Source: Thermoflexaceae bacterium (GTDB lineage Bacteria; Chloroflexota; Dehalococcoidia; Tepidiformales; Tepidiformaceae). Taken from it: a stretch of DNA of 64,000 bases. Below are positions 10,358 to 19,818 of this stretch, piece by piece. The DNA lies in NCBI GenBank assembly GCA_015075555.1, contig JABTUD010000002.1, forward strand, positions 124,001 through 188,000, written 5' to 3'. The notes under the pieces were generated by a model that was not told the origin of the DNA, did no database searches, and saw only the letters and a program-made list of their open reading frames with translations. A program made the translations under genes and the position numbers. The number at the start of each line of letters is the position of its first letter. The stretch's first letter is position 1.

Positions 10358-10797
10358 AGCCGCAGCGATACCGCGCCGAAGGTCAACAGCTCACCGCCCC
10401 GCAGCAGCGCACCGCGCCGGTCGATAGCAACCCCGTCGACGAGCGTCCCGTTGGTGCTGCCTGAATCGGTGAGCTTCCATCCCCCGCCGGACTGCTGGAT
10501 GGTGGCGTGATGACCCGAGACCGAGGGGTCAGGGAGCAGAATGCCGCTGGAAGCGTCGCGGCCAATGCTCATCGTGGCCGCGAGCGCGAAGCTGTCGCCG
10601 GGCCGCATGCCCGTGCGGGCAACGCCTTCCAGCACCAGGCGTGGCCCGGTGGAGCGCCTTCCCGGGGAGGGGACATTCCGCGGCACAGCAGCGCGCCGGA
10701 GACCCGTCAGCATGCTCAGGCTCGCTGCAAGCACAAATGCGAAGATGATCGCCAGGAGCGCCAGGCGTAGGGCGAGGAGCTCGGTGTCTCCGTTCAA
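10348..10797 (-). CDS. membrane-anchored FHA-domain protein (FhaB/FipA type)
   Basis: 149 residues: an N-terminal membrane helix (about 8-30), a short linker, then one FHA domain with the phosphothreonine-binding motifs SIGRDASSG, SGHHA and DSGSTNGT. FHA proteins dock on phosphorylated kinase targets, and this is the usual arrangement of FhaB in actinobacteria. Its start overlaps the stop of the FhaA-like gene by 4 bases. Confidence 0.9.
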   Translation of the reverse strand: MNGDTELLALRLALLAIIFAFVLAASLSMLTGLRRAAVPRNVPSPGRRSTGPRLVLEGVARTGMRPGDSFALAATMSIGRDASSGILLPDPSVSGHHATIQQSGGGWKLTDSGSTNGTLVDGVAIDRRGALLRGGELLTFGAVSLRLHL

Positions 10798-11480
10798 GCG
10801 CCTGTCTCCAGCTCCAGGCTGAATTCCCCGATGGTCACCGCCGTGCCCGCCGACATGAGCACCTCGCCATGCCGGGCGTCACCAACGAGGAGCCCGTTCC
10901 GGCTGCCAAGGTCACGGAGGAGGTACCCGCGCGGCGAGCGCACCAGCTCGGCGTGCCGCCGCGAAACCGAAAGCCCGGGTAGTAGCAGGTCGTTGCCCGC
11001 GCCCCGGCCAATGGAGAACGGGGTGTGGGTCACCGCGACGCGCGTCCCGTCGCCGAGAACGAGCTCCAGGCCGGTTTCGGGCAGATAACGGCCCGTCGCA
11101 CCCGCTGGGGGGGGCGTACCGGGCCGCTGATTTGTGTCTATGAAACGTGCGCTCACCGACACGGTGCCAGCAGGGACAGCATCCGAACGTGTGAAGGCGA
11201 CGACCCTCTCACCGATACGCCTGAGGGAGCGTGCTTCTTCGATGCTCGCCAACAGCGCCGCAATCCTTTCACGGAGGACGTCGAGCCCCGCGCGGTAGTC
11301 GTCGAAGTCCCCGGGGTGGAACGCCACTGCAATGGAGTTTGGCGCAACATCGCCGGAGACGGCGGCATCGAAGGCCGTCCGCACATGTTCGAGCACCTCC
11401 AGGGGGTGCAGCGGCCCGGCAAGGCCGCGGGCGGCCTGCTCCAGCAGACGTTCGAACGGGTTTCCGCGCGAATGGCTCAT
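10794..11480 (-). CDS. FhaA-like protein (DUF3662 plus FHA domain)
   Basis: 228 residues. The N-terminal half matches the DUF3662 architecture (start RGNPFERLLEQAARG, IAVAFHPGDF). The C-terminal FHA domain has SIGRGAGND, SRRHAEL and DLGSRNGL. In mycobacteria FhaA binds the PknB-phosphorylated pseudokinase MviN and tunes peptidoglycan synthesis; a similar role is inferred. A run of eight G bases at 11107-11114 lies inside the coding region. It overlaps the PBP gene by 4 bases. Confidence 0.88.
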   Translation of the reverse strand: MSHSRGNPFERLLEQAARGLAGPLHPLEVLEHVRTAFDAAVSGDVAPNSIAVAFHPGDFDDYRAGLDVLRERIAALLASIEEARSLRRIGERVVAFTRSDAVPAGTVSVSARFIDTNQRPGTPPPAGATGRYLPETGLELVLGDGTRVAVTHTPFSIGRGAGNDLLLPGLSVSRRHAELVRSPRGYLLRDLGSRNGLLVGDARHGEVLMSAGTAVTIGEFSLELETGA

Positions 11481-12880
11481 CGCTGGACCGCCGCGCGCAA
11501 GACGCTCCCCGCAATCGGCGACGCAACCACGCCGCCCTGGCCGCCGTCCTCAACCACCACGGCCACTGCCACCGTGGGCGCCCCGGCAGGGGCGAAGGCG
11601 ATGAACCACGCGTGCGACGTCCCGTGGCCGCTTTCGGCGGTGCCGGTCTTTCCCGCGACCGTCACACCGGGAATGGATACCCCGTTTGCCTGCCCATTCG
11701 CGACAACCGCGACCATCAGGTCGCGCATCGTGGCCGCCACCTCCGGCGAGAGGATGCGAGTCGTTCCCTTCGTCCCCAGGTCGCGAACAGGTTCGCCATC
11801 GCGCAGGGCATCAAGGCCAAGGTGTGGCGCCGCCAGCTCGCCGCCGTTCGAGATCGTGGCCGCGACAACGGCCATTTGCAGCGGCGTCGCCTGGAGCTCC
11901 CCCTGCCCGAAGGCAGTGCTGGCGAGGAGAACCTTCGTGAGGCTGGAACCGGGAGCGTATGCCTGCGACGGCGCGGTCTCGATGGTGAAGTCGAGGGCAG
12001 TTCCGAAGCCAAAGCGCCGCGCGGTGTCGAGGAGCCACTTCCACCCGACCTCAACCCCCAGCTGGCCGAAAATGGCGTTCACCGAGTACGCGAAGGCATC
12101 CCGGAATGGGTAGGTCCCGACCCCCTGCGGGACGTTGTGGCAGGAAATGGGGAAGCCATCCACGACGATTTCGCCCGGACAGGTAACGGGTGTGCCGGGC
12201 GTGATGACCCCGTGTTCCAGGGCCGAGGCAGCCGTCACTGTCTTGAACGTGGAGCCCGGCGGATACCTGCCCTGCGTGGCGCGGTTCAACAGCGGCGCTG
12301 CGGGGTCGGTGAACAAGGCCTCTCCGTTGCGGCCAAGCGCACCGGGGTCGAAGGTGGGGACGCTCACCATGGCGAGGACTTCGCCGTTGCGCGGGTCAAG
12401 GGCCACCACGGCCCCCCTGCGCGAACCCAGGGCCTGCGCCGCGGCCGCCTGCACCGCCGGGTCGATTGTGAGCCGCAGATCGAGCCCGCTCACTGACGCG
12501 CGCCGGAACTCCGCATCGAAGGCGGCGCCCCACGAGCCTCCACCGGCCCCACCGCTGAGCAAATCGTTGAAGGCGAGCTCCACCCCGTGCATTCCAAAGC
12601 GGGAATCGATGTAGCCAACAACGTGAGCGACTGACGCATCCGGGTAGTAGCGTTCCCCACCCGGCAACGTTTCGGCGAGGATGTTGCCCTCGCGATCGAG
12701 GATTCGTCCCCGGCCGGGGTCAGAGTAGGCAGCCAGGACGCGTGGGTTTCCGGTTCGAACCGACAGGTCGGTGCGGAAGATCTGCCAGTAGGCCAGTGCC
12801 GCAAACATCACGCTCGCAGCGATGAGCGACAGCGCCGCCACGGACGCGAGACGCCGCTCGAACTCCCCGGGAACCAACAC
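11477..12880 (-). CDS. class B penicillin-binding protein (PbpA/FtsI type transpeptidase)
   Basis: 467 residues with an N-terminal signal-anchor helix (about 12-34), a PBP dimerisation region (GRILDREGNILAET) and a transpeptidase domain with SxxK at S210-K213 (STFK), SxN at S266-N268 (SVN) and KTGT at 411. It crosslinks peptidoglycan outside the membrane, presumably with the SEDS polymerase of this locus. It is the first gene of the minus-strand PBP-FhaA-FhaB operon. Size and order match actinobacterial PbpA. Confidence 0.92.
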   Translation of the reverse strand: MLVPGEFERRLASVAALSLIAASVMFAALAYWQIFRTDLSVRTGNPRVLAAYSDPGRGRILDREGNILAETLPGGERYYPDASVAHVVGYIDSRFGMHGVELAFNDLLSGGAGGGSWGAAFDAEFRRASVSGLDLRLTIDPAVQAAAAQALGSRRGAVVALDPRNGEVLAMVSVPTFDPGALGRNGEALFTDPAAPLLNRATQGRYPPGSTFKTVTAASALEHGVITPGTPVTCPGEIVVDGFPISCHNVPQGVGTYPFRDAFAYSVNAIFGQLGVEVGWKWLLDTARRFGFGTALDFTIETAPSQAYAPGSSLTKVLLASTAFGQGELQATPLQMAVVAATISNGGELAAPHLGLDALRDGEPVRDLGTKGTTRILSPEVAATMRDLMVAVVANGQANGVSIPGVTVAGKTGTAESGHGTSHAWFIAFAPAGAPTVAVAVVVEDGGQGGVVASPIAGSVLRAAVQR

Positions 12881-12918
12881 GGATCCGATTGTAGTGCAGC
12901 CGCCTCGCCGGGGCTGCT

Positions 12919-14154
12919 CTATATGATCCCGGCGCCGCGGAGGGCCGCGAGCTCCTCGCCGCTGATTTCGAGGATGGAGGTAAAGACCTCCGCATTGTGC
13001 TCGCCGAGGGCCGGGGCCGGGCGGCGGTTCACAAGTGGCGATGCAGGCAGCTTCGCGAACGCTCCCGGGACACGGACAGGGTGTCCATCGGCCGGGGAAG
13101 GCGCCTCCCAGAAGTACTCCCGCGCCCGGTACTGCTCGCTGTGGAGCAGGTCATCGGCAGTGGCACATGGCGCCAGGAGCACCTCCCGGCGGCGGGCCTC
13201 TTCGAACAGCTCGGCCTTGGTGAACGAGGCTGTAAACTGGGCCACGCACTGCTTGACGCGCTCATACTCTGAGATGGGCTCCTGCCCGGTCACCAGGAGA
13301 ACCGTGTAGCCGTACCAGTCCTTGTCGCGCGTGGCCTCGTCGATGAAGCCTGCCTCGTGGACCCAGTGCATCAGGCGGCTCGTAAACAGGCCGGCAACGG
13401 AGCCAAAGAGCAGGGTGATCGAGACGTACCCGTCCTTCGCGGGGAACACAAAGCGGATATCGATGCCGCCGAAGTAGACCCCCCCGGCGGCGCGCATCGT
13501 AGGTACGTCGCCAACGCCGGAGGCAAGGATCGACGACTGGGTAGCCTGCATGCTGGAGGTCCGCCCGGAGACGCTCACCAACTGTCCCAGGCCCGAGGTC
13601 TCGCGCTCGGCCAGCGCCATCAAGACGCCCACCGCGGCATCAGCCCCGGCATGGAGCCACGCCTGCGGCAGTGTGCCACGAAGGGGCGGGCGGTCACGGT
13701 CGCCGCTCATGCGCAGGGCGCCGCTGGAGGCAAGGATGGTGATGTCGGTCCCCGCATAGCCTGACTTCGGCCCGTCCATGCCGAAGGGTGTGACGCAAGC
13801 GACCACCAGCCGCGGGAAACGCGCTGCCAGAGCTTCGTACCCGCCGAGGGCCGCGAGGCTCTCGACGCCGGACAGGAGGAGCGCGTCAGAGCGGGCAAGG
13901 AGCTCATCGAGCAGCGCGCTGCCATCGGGGGTGGACCAGTCGAGCGTGGCGGAGCGCTTGTTGCGCGCATAGGCGTGCCAGTAGAGCGACCGCTCGACGC
14001 CGGGGTCGTCGCCAGCGAATGGGGGCAGCCGCCGGGCAGGCGAACCTCCCGGCGGTTCGAGCGCTATCACATCGGCGCCCATGTCGGCCAGCATCTGGCC
14101 AGCGATGATCCCCCGCTCGTCGCAGCAGTCGATGACCCTGATCCCGTCGTACAT
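12919..14154 (-). CDS. CaiB/BaiF (family III) CoA-transferase
   Basis: About 411 residues beginning MYDGIRVIDCCDERG, the usual N-terminal strand of the family; the frame is open upstream to 14202 but the ATG at 14154 matches family starts. The fold motifs GADVIALE, RNKRSATLD and TSGLGQLVSVS are present. Members move CoA between carboxylic acids. The residue expected to carry the catalytic Asp (compare Asp169 of formyl-CoA transferase) is not clearly an Asp here, so activity should not be assumed. It lies next to an acyl-CoA dehydrogenase, consistent with acyl-CoA catabolism. Confidence 0.85.
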   Translation of the reverse strand: MYDGIRVIDCCDERGIIAGQMLADMGADVIALEPPGGSPARRLPPFAGDDPGVERSLYWHAYARNKRSATLDWSTPDGSALLDELLARSDALLLSGVESLAALGGYEALAARFPRLVVACVTPFGMDGPKSGYAGTDITILASSGALRMSGDRDRPPLRGTLPQAWLHAGADAAVGVLMALAERETSGLGQLVSVSGRTSSMQATQSSILASGVGDVPTMRAAGGVYFGGIDIRFVFPAKDGYVSITLLFGSVAGLFTSRLMHWVHEAGFIDEATRDKDWYGYTVLLVTGQEPISEYERVKQCVAQFTASFTKAELFEEARRREVLLAPCATADDLLHSEQYRAREYFWEAPSPADGHPVRVPGAFAKLPASPLVNRRPAPALGEHNAEVFTSILEISGEELAALRGAGII

Positions 14155-14220
14155 GGCGCGGATTCTGTCAGGCGGGCACGGGGAAGGCAATGCCTTCAAC
14201 ACAGAGCCCTGGATAGCGGT

Positions 14221-14250
14221 AAGGGGGAGTGGTCAGACCACTCCCCCCTT
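14221..14250 (-). terminator. hairpin terminator of the acyl-CoA dehydrogenase
   Basis: AAGGGGGAGTGGT pairs with ACCACTCCCCCCTT across a 3-base loop (one extra C). It sits directly below the restored stop codon of the dehydrogenase at 14272, supporting that position as the true gene end. Confidence 0.75.
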
Positions 14251-14271
14251 GCGAATCCGGGCGGACGGGAC

Positions 14272-15442
14272 TCAGTCGCGCGGCAGGCCGAGCCGCGATG
14301 ATGTTTCGCTGGATCTCGTTCGAGCCCGAGTAGATGGAGGATGGAACGGCCATGATGTAGGACTCGGGCAGCTCGCCGAAGAGGGGCGCGCGCGGCTCCT
14401 CGGGGCGGAACTGGCCGGCCAGGCCGAGCATGTTCACGCCGAAGTTGTAGATTCGCTGCCCCAGCTCGGACTGGTAGATCTTCACCACGGAAGCTTCGTA
14501 GTTCGGAACCCGGCCCGCGGCCTGCATAGAGCCGATGCGGTAGCCCAGGTAGCGGCCCACGTTGTTGGCAATCACGAAGTCAGCCAACTTGATACGGTTT
14601 CGCTCGCGCAAAATCGTGGGAGCAGCCTTCAGCGTGGCGGTGAGCTTTTCCAGCGTGCGCTTCTGACCGGCAGTGACGCCAATGCCGGAGCGCTCAAAGT
14701 CGAGCAGGGTCATGGCCACGTACCAGCCGCGATTCTCTTCACCGACGATGTTGCGCGCGGGGACGCGCACGTCTTCGAAGAACACCTCATTGAAATGGTG
14801 GCGGCCCGCCATATTTACGAGCGGCCGGATGGTCAGGCCGGGGGTGTTCTTGATATCGTCGATGAGGAGGAAGCTGATCCCCCGGTGCTTGGGTGCATCG
14901 GGGTCGGTGCGCACCAGGCAGAACATCTGGTTCGCGCGGTGGCCCCCGGAAGTCCAGATCTTCTGGCCGTTGATGACGTAGTCATCCCCATCGCGAACGG
15001 CGCGGGTCTGGAGGCTGGCGAGGTCGGATCCCGCGCCCGGTTCGCTGTAGCCCTGGCACCAGATATGTTCGCCACTGGTGATCTTTGGCAGATAGTTAGC
15101 TTTCTGTTCGGGCGAGCCGTGGATGATGAGGGTGGGCCCGATCATGCCGACACCGAAGCCGCGGGTACCAGTATCGGGTGCGCCGTAGTAGCCAAACTCC
15201 TCGTTGAAGACCATCTGCTCTTTGACATCAGCCGCGAGGCCGCCGTATTCCTTTGGCCAGGCGGGGGCTATCCAGCCGCGCGTTGCCAGTTCACGATTGA
15301 AATTGAGGGCGAACTCAAACTCGTCTTCGTTGCGTGAACCAAGCTGTGCGCCGCCGGTGTCCCGGTTCTCGAGCTGCTTCTTGAGGAAGGTGCGAACTTC
15401 CTGGCGGAGCTTTTCTTCTTTTTCCCCGAAGCGGAGGTCCAT
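14272..15442 (-). CDS. acyl-CoA dehydrogenase with apparent 3' frameshift
   Basis: A full-length acyl-CoA dehydrogenase of about 390 residues: N-terminal helical domain, GYSEPGAGSDLASLQT flavin/substrate loop, and C-terminal SNEIQRNIIA. Just after NIIA the frame leaves the family consensus and would run to 14168, through the terminator. In the neighbouring frame the expected ending RLGLPRD-stop is intact at 14272. The simplest explanation is a 2-base deletion (loss of one CG from a CGCG run) near 14291-14297, either real or an assembly error. It oxidises an acyl-CoA with electrons going to ETF. The start at 15442 follows AAAGGAGAC. Confidence 0.85.
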
Positions 15443-15555
15443 TCGTCTCCTTTGCTGGCCCCACCGGTGCAGTGTGGGGCCGTGGACAGATCACAGGATG
15501 AGCCATTCTGGACCACAGACGGGCCTACCTACAACAACCGCCAGGTGAAGGTATA

Positions 15556-15568
15556 GAACATTTGTTTC
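15556..15568 (+). promoter_or_regulatory. SOS-box-like operator upstream of recA
   Basis: GAAC-ATTT-GTTTC resembles the GAAC-N4-GTTC LexA site of Gram-positive bacteria (one mismatch in the second arm). It lies 79 bases before recA and just upstream of a possible -10 element TATAGT at 15577-15582. LexA control of recA is well established in other phyla; here it is inferred. Confidence 0.5.
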
Positions 15569-15646
15569 TCCTGGTGTATAGTCCTGCCAACGGGCCTTTG
15601 TGGGGCTCCCTCCCCGGCCCGGAACCGCTTCGCTGGCAGGTGACTC

Positions 15647-16696
15647 ATGGCTGACAACGATCGCGCCCGGGCGCTCGAAATGGCGCTCCAGCAGCTCGAC
15701 AAGCAATTTGGCAAGAACACGGTGATGCGCCTTGGTGACAAGCAGGACAGCATGTCGGTCCAGGCCATCTCAACCGGCTCGCTGGCGATCGACATCGCCC
15801 TCGGAGTGGGGGGCATCCCTCGTGGCCGGATCACCGAGATCTTCGGCCCCGAATCGGCAGGCAAGAGCACGCTCGCCCAGCATGTGATGGCCGAGGCACA
15901 AAAGGCCGGCGGAACGGCCGCCTACATCGACGTCGAGCACGCCCTTGACCCGGGCTATGCGCGCGACCTCGGCATCCGCATCGAGGACCTCCTGGTGAGC
16001 CAGCCCGACACGGGCGAACAGGCGCTCGAGATCTGCGAGGCGCTCGTACGTTCGAACGCGGTTGACGCCATTGTCGTGGATTCGGTGGCCGCCCTTGTAC
16101 CGCGAGCGGAGATCGAAGGCGAAATGGGTGACGCACACGTCGGCCTGCAGGCCCGTCTCATGTCGCAGGCGCTTCGCAAGCTAACGCCGGCAATCTCGAG
16201 CTCGTCGACCGCGGTGATCTTCATCAACCAGCTGCGCGAGAAGGTCGGCATCGTCTTCGGCAACCCCGAGGTCACGCCGGGCGGTCGCGCGCTCAAGTTC
16301 TACTCCTCGGTGCGGATCGAGGTGCGGCGGGTGGAATCGGTGAAGAGCGGCTCCGAGGCAATCGGCAACCGGGTGAAGGCGAAGATCGTCAAGAACAAGG
16401 TGGCGGCCCCCTTCAAGGTGGCCGAGTTTGAGATTATGTTCAGTTCGCCGCGTGGGATCAGCCGCGAAAGCGACATCGTCGACCTTGGCGCCGAGCTGGG
16501 GGTCCTGACCAAGAGCGGCGCCTTCTACAGCTATGGCGAAATGCGCATCGGCCAGGGGCGCGAGAATGCCAAGCAGTTCCTGCGCGACAACCCGGATGTC
16601 GCAGCCGAGATCGAAACCGACATCCGCCGCGAGGCAGGTCTGCCCGTCCGCCAGAACTCATCGTCGCCTGTCCTGGCCGCAGCCACGGCAGGATAG
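15647..16696 (+). CDS. recA: recombinase RecA
   Basis: 349 residues, normal length. Walker A is GPESAGKST, and the MAW-like segment IEIFGPES and loop regions of RecA are all present, including the [20 protein letters not shown]-terminal domain motif. It forms filaments on single-stranded DNA for recombination and LexA cleavage. The gene is followed 11 bases later by recX, the usual RecA modulator, so the two are co-transcribed. A possible LexA site lies upstream. Confidence 0.98.
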   Translation: MADNDRARALEMALQQLDKQFGKNTVMRLGDKQDSMSVQAISTGSLAIDIALGVGGIPRGRITEIFGPESAGKSTLAQHVMAEAQKAGGTAAYIDVEHALDPGYARDLGIRIEDLLVSQPDTGEQALEICEALVRSNAVDAIVVDSVAALVPRAEIEGEMGDAHVGLQARLMSQALRKLTPAISSSSTAVIFINQLREKVGIVFGNPEVTPGGRALKFYSSVRIEVRRVESVKSGSEAIGNRVKAKIVKNKVAAPFKVAEFEIMFSSPRGISRESDIVDLGAELGVLTKSGAFYSYGEMRIGQGRENAKQFLRDNPDVAAEIETDIRREAGLPVRQNSSSPVLAAATAG

Positions 16697-16707
16697 GAGC
16701 CACAGCC

Positions 16708-17358
16708 ATGGAACGTACCCCGGGCCCGGCGCGCATTGTGGCTGTGCGCAGGCTGCGCGGGGGGCGCGCCAGCCTGGTCCTTGACGATGGCCGCAACCTT
16801 CTCATCTCCGAGGGGGCACGCCTGGCAAGTGGGCTGGAACCGGGGGCCGAGCTGAACGGCTCTATCCTCGCGGGCCTGGGTACCACCGAGACGGGGGACG
16901 CTGCCCACGAGGAGGCGCTGCGCATGCTCGCCCGCCGCGCGCGAAGCGCCGCCGAGGTGAGCCGCCAGCTCTCCCAAAAGGGGTTCACGAGCGGCGTGAT
17001 CGATGCCGAGATCGAGCGGCTGCGCCAGGTGGGCCTCCTTGATGATGATGCTTTCGCCCGCGCCTGGGTGGCTGAACGAGGCCGGCTCGCGCCTCGCAGC
17101 AGGCGGATGCTGAGATCCGAGCTACGGCAACGGGGAATCGGCACGGAACAGGCCGAATCAGCGGTCGCGGGCATCGACGACCGCGAAGTCGCGACCGCGC
17201 TCGCCCGCCGCCGGGCAGAGCGTGTAGAGGCAGGGGACTATCGCAGCTTCGCCGCCAGGATCGGGGGCTACCTGCTGCGCCGCGGCTTCGACCACGAGAC
17301 GGCCGAGGCAGCTGTCCGGGCAGCCTGGAACCAGCCGGGGATGGACGAAGCAGACTGA
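16708..17358 (+). CDS. recX: regulatory protein RecX
   Basis: 216 residues with the RecX helical repeats, visible as RMLARRARSAAEVSRQL, IDAEIERLRQVGLLDDDAFA and RSELRQRGI; the N-terminal 65 residues form a small beta-rich extension often seen in longer RecX proteins. RecX binds the RecA filament and limits its growth. It is placed directly behind recA with a good ribosome site (TAGGAG), which fixes the assignment. Confidence 0.92.
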   Translation: MERTPGPARIVAVRRLRGGRASLVLDDGRNLLISEGARLASGLEPGAELNGSILAGLGTTETGDAAHEEALRMLARRARSAAEVSRQLSQKGFTSGVIDAEIERLRQVGLLDDDAFARAWVAERGRLAPRSRRMLRSELRQRGIGTEQAESAVAGIDDREVATALARRRAERVEAGDYRSFAARIGGYLLRRGFDHETAEAAVRAAWNQPGMDEAD

Positions 17359-17450
17359 GGGAAGAGGAACGGACGAGCTGCGCTACCGCGCACTCGTGAA
17401 GCGCGATACAATCGCGCGGCATTCCCGACCCACAAGGTGCCTGTCCCCGC

Positions 17451-18248
17451 ATGAGCAATACCGACGCCGTCAAGGCGCTCATCGCCGCCATCAACTTCGA
17501 TCAGTTCTCCCGCATAGAGGCCCTCCACGACCCGGACGTGACCTTCTGGCCGTTCGCGGGCCCGGCCGTGCTGGGAAGCGTTTCCGTGCAGGACTGGTAC
17601 CGGGAATTCCTGCGCGACTACGCCGACTGCACCTACACGGACGAGGAGTACATAGAAGACGGCGACGTGGTCGCCGTGCGGGCGACGCTGGAAGCCAAAG
17701 GTTACGACTGGCGGCCATCCACGCAGCGCGTGCTGGACATCTGCGAGATGCGGGACGGAAGGGTCGCTTCTCGCCGGCTCTACGCCATGCTCCCGAACCT
17801 TGAACCCGGCAAGGAGGCCACAGCCGCCCTGACCAGCGCCAGGGGCTACCGCGGTGGCAGCGTCTCCGACACCCGGAAGGCCGCCGAAGCACTCATGGCG
17901 GCAGTGCTTGCCGGGGACACTGATTCGGCCACGGCGCACATCGCCGAGAAAAGCGTGCTTCTCGACAACCTCTTCGGCAGCGCCACCGGCGCCGGGGCGA
18001 TAGCCTCCGATTGGACCACCCGCGCGAATCCTGGCCTGGGGTCGTGGCAGGTGACCGGGACCTACTGTGGAGCGAAGGATGCCGTGGTTGAGACCGCGGT
18101 CAACACTGCCCGGCCGCGCCGCGCCGACTGGCTGCGCATCGTCGACGGCAAGGTCACTGTGATCGAGACGTACTGGATGCTCCGGGAGATAGGTGTTGGT
18201 CCGGAGGCCCGGACCCGGCATCTGCGCCGCGTCATCCATCCGATGTAG
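17451..18248 (+). CDS. tandem SnoaL/NTF2-like domain protein
   Basis: 265 residues built of two NTF2-like halves: residues about 5-115 ([54 protein letters not shown]) and about 140-250 with the same order of elements. Such cone-shaped domains bind or convert small hydrophobic molecules; no catalytic residues can be assigned. It stands alone between recX and ilvC and has a weak ribosome site. Confidence 0.65.
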   Translation: MSNTDAVKALIAAINFDQFSRIEALHDPDVTFWPFAGPAVLGSVSVQDWYREFLRDYADCTYTDEEYIEDGDVVAVRATLEAKGYDWRPSTQRVLDICEMRDGRVASRRLYAMLPNLEPGKEATAALTSARGYRGGSVSDTRKAAEALMAAVLAGDTDSATAHIAEKSVLLDNLFGSATGAGAIASDWTTRANPGLGSWQVTGTYCGAKDAVVETAVNTARPRRADWLRIVDGKVTVIETYWMLREIGVGPEARTRHLRRVIHPM

Positions 18249-18303
18249 GCAGTCCGGCGCCCGGCCGGCTCTGCCTCAACTTCGACCTCAAGGAGGATTC
18301 GCC

Positions 18304-19302
18304 ATGGCAACCATGTATTACGACCAGGATGCCGACCTCTCGCTGCTCAACGGACGTAAGATCGCGATTGTCGGGTTTGGGTCGCAGGGCCACGCTCATG
18401 CCCTCAACCTGAAGGAAAGTGGCTGCGACGTCATCGTTGCCCTTTACCCGGGCTCGAAGTCGTGGGCCCAGGCCGAGGCGGCCGGGCTGCGCGTCGCAAC
18501 GGTTGAGCAGGCCTCCCGCGAGGCCGACATCATCATGATCCTCGCGCCCGACCAGGTGCAGAAGCAGATCTACCAGCACGGCATCGAGGCCAACCTGAGC
18601 GAAGGCAAGATGCTGATGTTCGCCCATGGCTTCAACATCCACTTCCAGCAGATCCAGCCGCCGCCCTTCGTGGACGTGACCATGGTGGCTCCGAAGGGGC
18701 CGGGGCACCTGGTGCGCCGGGTCTACACTGAAGGCGGCGGCGTCCCCTGCCTGGTGGCGGTACACCAGGATGCGAGCGAGGTAGCCAAACAGGTGGCGCT
18801 TGCCTATGCCAAGGGCATCGGCGGCACCCGCGCTGGCGTGCTCGACACCACCTTCCGGGAAGAGACCGAGACCGACCTGTTCGGCGAGCAGGTAATCCTC
18901 TGCGGTGGCCTCTCCTCGCTCATCAAGGCGGCATTCGAGACGCTTGTCGAGGCAGGCTACCAGCCCGAGAGCGCTTTCTTCGAGACTATGCACGAGCTGA
19001 AGCTGATCGTGGACCTGATCTACGAAGGTGGCCTTTCGCGCATGCGCTACTCCATCAGCGACACCGCCGAATACGGTGACTACACGCGCGGACCGCGGAT
19101 CATCACCCCCGAGACTAAGGCGGAGATGAAGAAGATCCTGGGCGAGATCCAGCGCGGCGAGTTCGCAAAGGAGTTCATCCTGGAGAACATGTCGGGGCGC
19201 GCCCGCTTCCTCGCCACCCGGCGCCTCGATGCAGAGCACCAGGTGGAGACGGTTGGCGCCGAGATGCGCGCCATGATGCCCTGGCTGGCAGCAAAGAAGT
19301 AG
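18304..19302 (+). CDS. ilvC: ketol-acid reductoisomerase (class I)
   Basis: 332 residues, the standard short class I length. The Rossmann motif [12 protein letters not shown] is near the N-terminus. The knotted C-terminal domain has the Mg-binding [11 protein letters not shown] and the [16 protein letters not shown] motifs. It converts acetolactate to dihydroxyisovalerate in Val/Leu/Ile synthesis. The ATG at 18304 follows AAGGAGGA; the open frame upstream is not part of the gene. The usual neighbours (ilvB, ilvN, leuA) are not in this window, so ilvC appears to stand alone. Confidence 0.96.
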   Translation: MATMYYDQDADLSLLNGRKIAIVGFGSQGHAHALNLKESGCDVIVALYPGSKSWAQAEAAGLRVATVEQASREADIIMILAPDQVQKQIYQHGIEANLSEGKMLMFAHGFNIHFQQIQPPPFVDVTMVAPKGPGHLVRRVYTEGGGVPCLVAVHQDASEVAKQVALAYAKGIGGTRAGVLDTTFREETETDLFGEQVILCGGLSSLIKAAFETLVEAGYQPESAFFETMHELKLIVDLIYEGGLSRMRYSISDTAEYGDYTRGPRIITPETKAEMKKILGEIQRGEFAKEFILENMSGRARFLATRRLDAEHQVETVGAEMRAMMPWLAAKK

Positions 19303-19329
19303 CTACCCCTGCACGGCGGTGCGACCGGG

Positions 19330-19542
19330 TCAGGCGTGGCCCTCGCCCTCAATGGCGGCCGGGCGGGCTCTCCCCCACCTCGCGAGGTAGAGCAGGGGTA
19401 GCAGGCCAGCGCTGTTCACCACGGCCAGTACCGGGACCCACTTCCATTGCCGGTTCCTGACCGCGCGCCGGATGGCGACGGCCTTCCAGGCCGTGTCCCA
19501 CAAGGCGACGACAATCCCCACGCGCTTCGCATGCTCTCTCAC
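19330..19542 (-). CDS. small two-helix membrane protein (DUF5652-like)
   Basis: 70 residues with an amphipathic N-terminal helix (DTAWKAVAIRRAVRNRQWKW) and a hydrophobic stretch ending NSAGLLPLLYLARWG. This pattern of WKAxALxRAxR...W...LxVxNxxGxLPxxYL is that of the DUF5652 family of small membrane proteins with unknown function. It is convergent with ilvC. Confidence 0.6.
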   Translation of the reverse strand: MREHAKRVGIVVALWDTAWKAVAIRRAVRNRQWKWVPVLAVVNSAGLLPLLYLARWGRARPAAIEGEGHA

Positions 19543-19719
19543 AGACGGTCATTCTACGCGAAGCCCCTGGCGCAGGCAGGGGAGCTCCCGGACGGGAGTG
19601 AACTCCTATTGACGGTAATCGGCGCGAACGGGAAAGTTCGAACAATGCTGATGGCTGCCATCGCTACCACCTGCATCCTGGCCACCGCGGCGGCGGCGGC
19701 GGCGCGCGCGCGCGGGTAG

Positions 19720-19784
19720 GCTGGCGGTCGACGGCAGAGTCAGTGTCGAGAAATACCAGGGACCGCCAGCAGGCGGTCCTTTTT
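19720..19784 (+). promoter_or_regulatory. candidate transcription attenuator (terminator/antiterminator)
   Basis: A perfect 8-bp hairpin GGACCGCC/GGCGGTCC (19760-19779, loop AGCA) is followed by TTTTT, 35 bases before the aminotransferase start. The 10 bases GCTGGCGGTC at 19720-19729 are exactly complementary to 19761-19770, the left arm of that terminator, so the two structures exclude each other. This is the architecture of a leader attenuator. The signal sensed is unknown. An alternative is the end of an unrelated small transcript. Confidence 0.5.
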
Positions 19785-19818
19785 CAGGGCTGCCTGGCGG
19801 GGTGGAGAGGAGCAAGCC

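Noticed and set aside
11107-11114. G8 tract in the FhaA-like gene as a phase-variation site
   Set aside because: A run of eight G in a GC-rich linker is expected by chance, and the frame is intact.
10400-12900. Long plus-strand reading frames across the PBP and FHA genes
   Set aside because: They are antisense shadows created by high GC; the minus-strand proteins have clear domains.
14168-14271. C-terminal extension of the acyl-CoA dehydrogenase
   Set aside because: It runs through a terminator hairpin and departs from the family ending, so it is treated as a frameshift product.
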